Shown piece by piece: positions 43,923 through 50,493 of a stretch of 64,000 nucleotides of DNA. How positions within the stretch are numbered: position 1 is the first letter of the stretch; each line of letters starts with the position of its first letter. The stretch lies in assembly GCA_031386985.1 (NCBI GenBank), contig JANNCV010000044.1, forward strand, positions 186,001 through 250,000, read 5' to 3'. A program made the translations under genes and the position numbers. The notes beneath the pieces are model-generated. The model had not been told where the DNA came from. It ran no database searches and was given only the letters and a program-made list of their open reading frames with translations. This DNA is from JANJUB01 sp031386985 (GTDB lineage: Bacteria > Armatimonadota > Fimbriimonadia > Fimbriimonadales > Fimbriimonadaceae).

Positions 43923-44924
43923 ATGTCAAAAGTTCGCCTTGGAATAATCGGCACCGGAGGGATGGGGCGGGCTCATATTCGAAACATTGTCAAGCAGCAA
44001 GATACAACTGAGATTGTTGGATTTTGTGATATAGATCCCGCTCAGGCCGCTCAAGCAAATGCACTCCTAACGGAAGCCGGATTGAGCGAGGTCCCAAACG
44101 AGCCTGATTTTAAGAAATTTGTCGCAAATGGCGACATTGAGTGTGCGCTCATTGCGACTCCTCACGTTTTTCATTTTGAGCATGCCGACAGCCTCTTGCG
44201 AGCCGGAGTTGATGTTTTGCTGGAGAAGCCGATGGTGATGAACACCGCCGAAGCTCACGCGCTCATCAAAACCCAGAAAGAGACCGGGCGGCTGCTCGCT
44301 GTTGCATTTAACGGAAGCCTCTCGCCTACCGTCCGCAAAGCCGCCGAGATGATAAAGAACCGCGAACTTGGACGCCCACTCTGCGTAGATGCTCTCGTTT
44401 GGCAAGATTGGAAGAAGTTTACAGGTGGCCAATGGCGGCAAGACCCCGCCATCGCGGGCGGTGGGTTCATGTTTGATACCGGGGCGCATCTGCTGAATAC
44501 CGTTGCCGACTTGGTCGGCGAGCCGTTCGTCGAAGTTCAGGCGAGCATGAGCAACGAGGGAACGCCCGTTGATATCATTGTGACTGCGACTGGCCGCACA
44601 GCTTCGGGGCTGTTTGTCACGATAAACGGAACCGGCGACGTCCCTGGGGGCGGGTCGAGAGTTCACGTGATGTGCGAAGGTGGAGTGATCCTAACGGGAA
44701 TCTGGGGCGAGCGATTGCAGATCAAGCGAGACGGCTGGGATGACACGTTCGAAACGGTTGAGCTACCGGCGTCACTCGGACAATGGGAAGCATTCTTAAA
44801 GGTTCGCAGCGGAGCGATGGATAATCCCTGCCCACCCGAAGTTGGGTTGAGAATGATTCAGCTTTGGGACGCAATGAAGGATTCGGCGGCAAACGGGGGG
44901 AGCCTCGTTCAGATTAAAACGTGA
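43923..44924 (+). CDS. Gfo/Idh/MocA-family oxidoreductase
   Basis: A 333-residue NAD(P)-dependent oxidoreductase. The Rossmann loop GIIGTGGMGRAHI is at about residues 7-19, and the family EKPM motif at about 100-103. The C-terminal alpha/beta domain (about 130-300) includes GGFMFDTGAHLLNTV with the usual catalytic Asp and His. Substrates in the family are sugars or inositols. It converges with mgtE and overlaps its 3' end by 11 bases. Monocistronic with its own TATAAT. Confidence 0.88.
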   Translation: MSKVRLGIIGTGGMGRAHIRNIVKQQDTTEIVGFCDIDPAQAAQANALLTEAGLSEVPNEPDFKKFVANGDIECALIATPHVFHFEHADSLLRAGVDVLLEKPMVMNTAEAHALIKTQKETGRLLAVAFNGSLSPTVRKAAEMIKNRELGRPLCVDALVWQDWKKFTGGQWRQDPAIAGGGFMFDTGAHLLNTVADLVGEPFVEVQASMSNEGTPVDIIVTATGRTASGLFVTINGTGDVPGGGSRVHVMCEGGVILTGIWGERLQIKRDGWDDTFETVELPASLGQWEAFLKVRSGAMDNPCPPEVGLRMIQLWDAMKDSAANGGSLVQIKT

Positions 44925-46299
44925 GGCCCAGGACTCGCCTGGCGATTTCAAAGTAAATAATCAGTCCCGTGGCATCAACGAAGGTGGTGATAAAGGGAGC
45001 GCTCATCACCGCTGGATCTATCCCCAAACGCTTCGCGCCGAGCGGCAAAAGCGAGCCCACGGTAGCGGCCCACATCACGATCGCCGGCAAAGCGAGGCCA
45101 ACCACTAACGAAATCTCAGTTCCTGATCCCCAGCCCCAAAGGGCGCGAAAGAAACCCAGAGTGCCAAGCGCTAGGCCCATTAAACAGGCCGTTGCCAGTT
45201 CCCGTCGCAGGACCTTGAAGGCATCCGAGGTACGCACTTCGCCCACGGCAAGGGCCCGTGTAATGGTGGTCGTAACTTGCGAACCGGAGTTTCCGCCCGC
45301 TCCGATAATGAGAGGGATAAACAGCGTCAGTTTGGCAACAGTTACTAAGTGCCCACTGGCCGCCCCATGATCGGCTTGAACATAGCGACGAAGGACCGCT
45401 CCCGTTAGAAACTCCGCCACAAACAAAATCAGTAGCCAAGGCAAACGCCGCTTTACAAGTTGAAACACGTTGAGCGAGAGATAGGCCTCGGCGTCGCCCA
45501 TAACCGCACCAAGTTTCAAAACGTCTTCGGTGGCGGCATCTTGCAAAACCGATTGGGCGTCGTCGGCCGTAACGATGCCGACCATTCTGCCGCGATCATC
45601 CAAGACTGGGATTGCCGAAAATCCGTATCTGGCCATCAGCTTCGCCAGCTCTTCTTGTTCAAGCGATGCCAAAACCGTAATCGGCTCAGAGTTCATCACG
45701 TCTCGGGCCAATTCCATTGGCGCTGAGCGCAGAACTCGGCGGAGCGTGAGCACGCCAAGCAGGTGCTGCTCGCCGCTCAAGACATAAATGTAGTTGACGG
45801 TCTCAAACGTATCTGGCGCAATCCGAATGACTTCCAAAACATCAAGCATCGTTGACTCGGGCCCAACGAGCACGAAGCTCTCGGTCATCAACCGGCCAGC
45901 GGTACCATCCGGATAAGAAAGCAACCTACGTAGTTCTTGGGCGTCTTCTCGTGGAATTACTTCAAGAAGCGCATCAAAACGATCGGGTTCAAGTTCCTCG
46001 CGTAGCTCCACCGCATCATCCATCGGAAGAATATCGAGATAGTGCGCAACAGCTTCATCTGGCAGCTCGTCAATGAGCTTTCGGGCGATTTCGGTGGGGA
46101 GTTCGACGAGGACGTAGCCTGCGGTTTCGGCGTCCAGGAGCTTTAAGACCGCGAGGGCTTCCTCGGTTTCCATGCGCTGAAAGGCCTCGGCGTAATCGCC
46201 GGGAAGCACTCCCTCTAACTCACTTGCGATGAGTTCAGGGTCATCCATCCGCGCAAGCGCGCGCAGTACATCAATAAAAGCTCTATCGTCAGTTCGCAT
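44914..46299 (-). CDS. mgtE: Magnesium transporter MgtE
   Basis: A 461-residue MgtE: N-terminal helical domain (about 15-125), CBS pair (about 135-265; MTESFVLVGPEST, VMNSEPITVLASLEQ) and five membrane helices (about 280-461) with the conserved GAGGNSGSQVTTTI and the C-terminal TFVDATGLIIYFEIA. The CBS and N domains bind Mg2+ and close the pore when cytoplasmic Mg2+ is high. The start has GGAGAG upstream. A strong hairpin lies in its leader (46321-46344); the leader does not show the conserved core of the M-box riboswitch as far as I can tell. Confidence 0.94.
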   Translation of the reverse strand: MRTDDRAFIDVLRALARMDDPELIASELEGVLPGDYAEAFQRMETEEALAVLKLLDAETAGYVLVELPTEIARKLIDELPDEAVAHYLDILPMDDAVELREELEPDRFDALLEVIPREDAQELRRLLSYPDGTAGRLMTESFVLVGPESTMLDVLEVIRIAPDTFETVNYIYVLSGEQHLLGVLTLRRVLRSAPMELARDVMNSEPITVLASLEQEELAKLMARYGFSAIPVLDDRGRMVGIVTADDAQSVLQDAATEDVLKLGAVMGDAEAYLSLNVFQLVKRRLPWLLILFVAEFLTGAVLRRYVQADHGAASGHLVTVAKLTLFIPLIIGAGGNSGSQVTTTITRALAVGEVRTSDAFKVLRRELATACLMGLALGTLGFFRALWGWGSGTEISLVVGLALPAIVMWAATVGSLLPLGAKRLGIDPAVMSAPFITTFVDATGLIIYFEIARRVLGLTF

Positions 46300-46320
46300 A
46301 GCGGCTCTCCAAAAACATTT

Positions 46321-46344
46321 GGCCGCCGCAACGATGAGGCGGCC
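46321..46344 (-). promoter_or_regulatory. GC-rich hairpin in the mgtE leader
   Basis: GGCCGCC and GGCGGCC form a perfect 7-bp stem around a 10-nt loop. On the minus strand (mgtE sense) it is followed by AAATG and then TTTTT, so it may act as an attenuator. Its stem length and loop length resemble the hairpins at 5725-5824. The remaining 218-bp space to ftsZ holds no gene. Confidence 0.45.
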
Positions 46345-46517
46345 CTTTAACTAGGGCTTGATTCCATTAGCTCTATCCTATTATGGGGGAACGGCAAGCT
46401 CAATTGCACCCCTTTGGGACTCTTTCTTCGTGGAAAACTTTTCGCGGCTTATCGCCTAGCAATTGCGTCCCTTACCTTGAGCCGCGGTCCACGGTTCGGT
46501 TTGGAGTTTGAGCAGTA

Positions 46518-47618
46518 ATGAACGCAGAGAATCTATTTGAAACCCTTGCAACTATAAAAGTTATCGGAGTTGGTGGAGCCGGATCGAACGCCGTGAACCG
46601 CATGATCAGCGAAGGCGTTGAAGGCGTCCGCTTCGTGGCGATGAATACCGACGCGCAAGCGCTCGGTCAATCCAAAGCTGCAACCAAAATGCAGATCGGT
46701 GAAGCCCTGACACGTGGACTTGGTGCCGGAGGCAATCCGACGATTGGCGAAGCCGCGGCAAAGGAAAGCGAACGCGCAATTCAGGCTGAAATCGAAGGTT
46801 GTGACATGGTCTTCGTTACGGCCGGAATGGGTGGTGGAACCGGAACCGGAGCCGCCCCAATCGTAGCCGAAATCGCCCGGCGAATGGGTGTTCTTACGGT
46901 TGGAGTTGTCACCAAACCGTTCGTCTTCGAGGGCCCGCGCCGAAAGCGCCAAGCCGAAGAAGGCGCGGCTCGACTTGCCGAGCACGTTGACACGCTCATC
47001 ACTGTTCCCAATGATCAACTCATGAAGGTCGTAGACAAGAACACCACCATGCAACAAGCGTTCGCCGCCGCTGACGACGTTCTTCGTCAAGGCGTGCAGG
47101 GCATCAGCGATATCATTTTGCTGCCTGGATTGATCAATGTTGACTTCGCCGACGTTCGCAGTGTGATGTCGAACGCCGGCGTTGCTTTGATGGGGCTCGG
47201 ACGCGGAATCGGTGAGCAGCGAGCCCGAATCGCCGCTGAGGCCGCCGCCAAAAGCCCGCTCCTCGAGACAAGCATTTCCGGCGCTAGAAGACTGCTCATC
47301 AATATCTCTGCAGGCGAGGATTTCAGTATTGGCGAAGCTCACGATGCGATGCAGTACATCATGCAGTTCGCTGATGCGGAAGATGCCGACATCATTCTAG
47401 GTTGCGTCTTGCGAGAAAGCGCGCATGATGAGGTTCTGGTTACGTTACTCGCCGCGGGAATGCAGCCCGGCCGAGCGAAGCCGACGGATGATTCCGACGT
47501 ATTTTTCTCAGCCCCAGCCCGGGCCGCCGTGCAAATGCCCAGCAACCCGATTCAGCTCGACGAGCTTGATCTGGATATCCCGACGTTCTTGCGAAGACAG
47601 AAACTCGGCGGCAACTAA
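46518..47618 (+). CDS. ftsZ: Cell division GTPase FtsZ
   Basis: A 366-residue FtsZ with the tubulin signature GGGTGTGAAP (about 108-117), the T1 loop GVGGAGSNAVNRM (about 16-28), NTDAQAL and the T7 region with NVDFADVRSVM. The C-terminal linker is short and ends in the conserved peptide LDIPTFLRRQ, which binds FtsA or other tethers. It polymerises into the Z-ring. Unusually it stands alone, divergent from mgtE and without ftsA/ftsQ or other dcw genes on either side. Confidence 0.97.
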   Translation: MNAENLFETLATIKVIGVGGAGSNAVNRMISEGVEGVRFVAMNTDAQALGQSKAATKMQIGEALTRGLGAGGNPTIGEAAAKESERAIQAEIEGCDMVFVTAGMGGGTGTGAAPIVAEIARRMGVLTVGVVTKPFVFEGPRRKRQAEEGAARLAEHVDTLITVPNDQLMKVVDKNTTMQQAFAAADDVLRQGVQGISDIILLPGLINVDFADVRSVMSNAGVALMGLGRGIGEQRARIAAEAAAKSPLLETSISGARRLLINISAGEDFSIGEAHDAMQYIMQFADAEDADIILGCVLRESAHDEVLVTLLAAGMQPGRAKPTDDSDVFFSAPARAAVQMPSNPIQLDELDLDIPTFLRRQKLGGN

Positions 47619-47651
47619 AACAACTTATATCTGCCAACTGGTCCAAACCTC

Positions 47652-47678
47652 GCCCCTCTTAACCGGGGGGCTTTTTTT
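47652..47678 (+). terminator. Intrinsic terminator after ftsZ
   Basis: GCCCCTC (47652-47658) pairs with GGGGGGC (47665-47671, one G-T pair) around TTAACC and is followed by seven T residues. Confidence 0.88.
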
Positions 47679-47786
47679 GCGTTTGAGTGGGTAGGTAGGA
47701 CGGTTGGCCTTTGTCGGACATGTGGATTGGCTTGAAATGTCCCACAAGTTCTACCAGTCCCACTCGTCCCAACCGCTGGGTTAAGC

Positions 47787-47792
47787 TACAAT
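47787..47792 (+). promoter_or_regulatory. Putative -10 element of the tRNA-Arg gene
   Basis: TACAAT lies 10 bases before the mature tRNA 5' end, which fits a short precursor. The -35 is not clear. Confidence 0.4.
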
Positions 47793-47802
47793 AAAGACTC
47801 GC

Positions 47803-47878
47803 GGCCTCGTAGCTCAGAGGATAGAGCGCCTCCGTCCTAAGGAGGGCGTCGGGGGTTCGAGTCCCTCCGAGGCCGCCA
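47803..47878 (+). tRNA. tRNA-Arg (anticodon CCT)
   Basis: Acceptor GGCCTCG (47803-47809) pairs with CGAGGCC (47868-47874), then discriminator G and an encoded CCA (47876-47878). Anticodon arm CCTCC-GTCCTAA-GGAGG gives CCT. T arm GGGGG-TTCGAGT-CCCTC. 76 nt. The 3' 44 bases (47835-47878) recur at 49581 and 53064, so this gene is the attachment site of the element array that follows. Confidence 0.95.
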
Positions 47879-47931
47879 AGAATATCCCTGACCGGGAACT
47901 CGGCTTGAGTTTGAAGCGTTTCAAGTGGAGT

Positions 47932-49464
47932 ATGTTGAACTCGCTCATCGCTTGTCTTTCATTACCAGGCCATCCGGTAACGCTAAGAAGTCCGTTCGAG
48001 TCGCTCAACTACGCGGCTCCGGCTTTCAAGGAAACGCAGAACCCGTCTAAAAGCTTGATCAGTGGCTGGTCCTCCGAGAAGTTCGCGTTGCCGCCCGGCT
48101 TTGCGCCCAGTTTGCCTGTCGGTACTGAATCATTGAGATTCGCCCCAGGTTGGAACAAACCCGAGGCTGAGGGTTTTTGGTCGTATGCGTTTGTGATGAG
48201 GATTGAAGAGCCCAAGCCCGACGCCGAGCGGGTTGACTCGCTTCTGGAGACGTACTACAACGGCTTACTGAAGATGTTTGCGGAAGGCAAGCACGATATC
48301 GGCGCCGCTCCTGCCCGTGTGGAGCTCACGCAGGTAGCTGTCGGTCGATACGTGGCGACGATGCGAACTATCGACGCTTTTGCTACTTTCAAACCAATCG
48401 AAATTCGGCTTCTCGTTGAAACCTTCGCCGCTGGCCCGGCGCGATCCTCGCTTCGTATTCAGTTGAGTCCGCAACCGGAAGGTCACCCTGTTTGGAAGGC
48501 GTTGGGCGCGGCAATCGGAGAAATTCTCGCCGAAGAAGCCCGAGTCTCCGACCCGATGGCGAGATTTTCAGGTATGACGAAAGGCAGGTGGAAGACCACC
48601 TATGCAAGCGGGCACAGCGTTCTCGACACCTGGAGTTGGGGTCCAGGCCGCCAGTCCATCCGGTCGATGACCACGGGGACGGCGGGCAACGGTGACCCTT
48701 GGAACGTCATTACGGCCTACTACTGGCACCCTGTACGAAAGGAGGTGCGCTCCCTCACGGTGACCCCGTATTCCCGTGGAACAGGAGAAGGCGCGATCGT
48801 GTTTGACGGCAAGTCGGCAAGCGGTGAATATGACATGTTTCAGTCTCGCGAACCTCGGAACTTGGCGGTCCGTTGGACTTTCGAGGGGCCAGACCTGTAC
48901 CGTGATAGCCTTCTTGAGCGGACGGCACGAGGTGTCGAACCGTTGATGGAATGGCGCAGAATCCGAGTGTCCGATGGCGAGAAGATCGCTATGCCTGCCC
49001 GAGCCAAGCCGCCGAAACCATCGACCTTACTTAAGCCGTTGACGGGACTCCTCGGCGTTTGGGAATCGAGCGACAAGGGGGGACGTATGGAGTTTCGCTA
49101 CATCCCCGACGCCGACATGATCATCGGCCGACTCACGACCATTGACGTCAAAAAGAGGCAGCTCGTTACGGATCTGTATTTCTATCACCACACCGGCAAA
49201 GGAAAGTTACGTTGGCTCGGGTTGTCGGTCGATCCGCAAACCAGGGGGGCGGTCGTCACAGAAGGAGACGTCACACCTGCAGGCGGACGAAAGCTCAATT
49301 TCGACTTTAAGGATCACCGGGATAGCGGAACAACCGATGGGAAGCAAAGCATTGAATTCGATCCCCGGAGAACGCTGCGGTATCGGGTCTGGCCGTCTGC
49401 CTCCGGCAACCACAAGCCGACCATTGAGTTTCATTTCAAGAAGGAAACCTCAACTCGTACGTAA
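47932..49464 (+). CDS. Hypothetical protein, cassette 1 cargo
   Basis: About 510 residues. I do not recognise the family with certainty. The N-terminus (MLNSLIACLSLPGHP) could be a weak signal peptide. A first domain holds FALPPGFAPSLPVGTESLRF and FWSYAFVMRI (about 45-90); two later regions (about 215-350 and 355-500) both start with a GxWxxxxxxG-type opening (GRWKTTYASGHSVLD; LGVWESSDKGGRMEF) and consist of alternating beta strands, resembling DUF1579/lipocalin-like barrels. The ATG at 47932 has GGAG just before it; a TTG at 47905 is an alternative. It fills the first cassette behind the tRNA-Arg gene and is probably a passenger. Confidence 0.65.
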   Translation: MLNSLIACLSLPGHPVTLRSPFESLNYAAPAFKETQNPSKSLISGWSSEKFALPPGFAPSLPVGTESLRFAPGWNKPEAEGFWSYAFVMRIEEPKPDAERVDSLLETYYNGLLKMFAEGKHDIGAAPARVELTQVAVGRYVATMRTIDAFATFKPIEIRLLVETFAAGPARSSLRIQLSPQPEGHPVWKALGAAIGEILAEEARVSDPMARFSGMTKGRWKTTYASGHSVLDTWSWGPGRQSIRSMTTGTAGNGDPWNVITAYYWHPVRKEVRSLTVTPYSRGTGEGAIVFDGKSASGEYDMFQSREPRNLAVRWTFEGPDLYRDSLLERTARGVEPLMEWRRIRVSDGEKIAMPARAKPPKPSTLLKPLTGLLGVWESSDKGGRMEFRYIPDADMIIGRLTTIDVKKRQLVTDLYFYHHTGKGKLRWLGLSVDPQTRGAVVTEGDVTPAGGRKLNFDFKDHRDSGTTDGKQSIEFDPRRTLRYRVWPSASGNHKPTIEFHFKKETSTRT

Positions 49465-49495
49465 GCCCTTTTATCCTAAGGCGGTCTCTCAACTG

Positions 49496-49624
49496 GTCTC
49501 TCTTAGCCACTGGATTTTGGGAGACGTCCTGAGACGTTCGTAGACTCAAATCAGAGGTTTTTCGACCTATTTTTCTTCAGTCCTAAGGAGGGCGCCGGGG
49601 GTTCGAGTCCCTCCGAGGCCGCCA
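49496..49624 (+). repeat. Cassette end repeat, copy 1 (129 bp, with tRNA-Arg 3' end)
   Basis: Bases 49581-49624 match 47835-47878 of the tRNA with a single mismatch (T to C at the position of 47850). Bases 49496-49580 match 52979-53063 without gaps. By my count the full repeat differs from copy 3 at about 15 of 129 positions. The non-tRNA part contains spaced AGAC motifs (GGGAGAC, TGAGAC, TAGAC) at about 11-bp steps. It lacks the 5' half of a tRNA and is not a tRNA gene. Confidence 0.92.
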
Positions 49625-49671
49625 AAGTCACTTGGCCGTCGGATTATTGAGCCGCAAGTTCTGAACGTGTT

Positions 49672-50298
49672 TTACCGAAAACTCAGGATACCGACTCGTT
49701 TCCTGAAGGACTCTGGTCGGTCGACGAGGTCGGCCATGGTCCGGGCGAGATCGGCATAGCTCGCTTCCTCGCTCCCGATTGGAAGGTCCTCGAACTCGAA
49801 CTGGCAACGCCCCGCCGGGATATCCTCTCGAAGCCACCCAGGGCACATGAGAGTCCACTCTAGCCCAGAGTCTCGTAGCGCCTCGTAGCTGCGGATCTGG
49901 TCGGCCGACACGTATCGCAGGAAATCTGGGAGCCCTTCTTTGTTGCGATAACCCCCTTCGGGATGGTCTAACTCTCCGGCTGAAGCAATGCCAATTATCC
50001 GCTGAACGCCCTGTTCAAGCATGGCACGAATGATCGTGTTCATGCTGTCCGACAGATCCGTCGCCGGAACGGAAATGTCTGACATCGCGAGACAACTGAA
50101 CACGGCGTCCACGCCTTCGATTGTGGAAGTCACTTCTGGAAGAGATCGTGCGTCCCCAACAACGACGGAAACCCCATCTGCGGCGTTTAGCTTCGCTTGA
50201 TCTCGGACGAGAACATTGATATCCCAGCCGCGGCCAGCCGCTTCCTCAAGCAATAATTTGCCGGTTCGACCCGTGGCACCAAAAATCGCAACTTTCAT
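49672..50298 (-). CDS. NAD(P)-binding (NmrA-like, atypical SDR) protein, cassette 2 cargo
   Basis: A 208-residue Rossmann protein that starts MKVAIFGATGRTGKLLLEEA, the GxxGxxG form of NmrA/atypical SDR proteins. Further pieces are VVVGDARSLPEV, AVFSCLAMSD and ALRDSGLEWTLMCPGWL, all typical of the SDR_a5 group, which lacks the classical YxxxK pair and often acts as a redox sensor or flavin/quinone reductase-like enzyme. It is the only gene of cassette 2 and is read against the direction of its neighbours. No function can be fixed. Confidence 0.82.
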   Translation of the reverse strand: MKVAIFGATGRTGKLLLEEAAGRGWDINVLVRDQAKLNAADGVSVVVGDARSLPEVTSTIEGVDAVFSCLAMSDISVPATDLSDSMNTIIRAMLEQGVQRIIGIASAGELDHPEGGYRNKEGLPDFLRYVSADQIRSYEALRDSGLEWTLMCPGWLREDIPAGRCQFEFEDLPIGSEEASYADLARTMADLVDRPESFRKRVGILSFR

Positions 50299-50345
50299 TA
50301 TCAGCCAGCCCTTTCACACGATACCCTGCGCTGGCCCAAGCTCGA

Positions 50346-50424
50346 CTGGATTTCGTGAGACTTCCTGAGACATCCGAAAACTCGAATCAGAGGTTTTCCT
50401 ATTTTCTTCAGTCCTAAGGAGGGC
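50346..50424 (+). repeat. Cassette end repeat, copy 2 (tRNA part truncated)
   Basis: Starting at CTGGATTTCG this segment follows copies 1 and 3 through GAGAC/TGAGAC motifs, TTTTC and TTTCTTCAG, then the first 13 bases of the tRNA-derived part (TCCTAAGGAGGGC, 50412-50424). The following sequence (AGGAACCGTCGCG) is unrelated. A four-base gap near CTAT separates it from the other copies. The remaining tRNA part was probably lost by deletion or the boundary is a recombination point. Confidence 0.85.
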
Positions 50425-50493
50425 AGGAACCGTCGCGTTGCGCGTCGGGTTGCGCGTCGTGTAAGCTCGACTAGAAGTGAGGCGTTTCCTCCT

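Noticed and set aside
44067..44666. 199-codon open frame antisense to the Gfo/Idh gene
   Set aside because: Shadow of the real gene; no motif and no ribosome binding site.
46345..46517. M-box (Mg2+) riboswitch before mgtE
   Set aside because: I could not find the conserved helices and core sequences of the M-box in the leader; only a simple hairpin is clear.
46533..47342. Long open frame of 269 codons antisense to ftsZ
   Set aside because: It lies fully inside ftsZ on the opposite strand and shows no family motif; a codon-composition shadow.
49581..49624. Possible second tRNA-Arg gene
   Set aside because: Only the 3' half is present; the acceptor 5' strand and D arm are missing, and the preceding sequence is the conserved cassette end. 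The same holds for 53064-53107.
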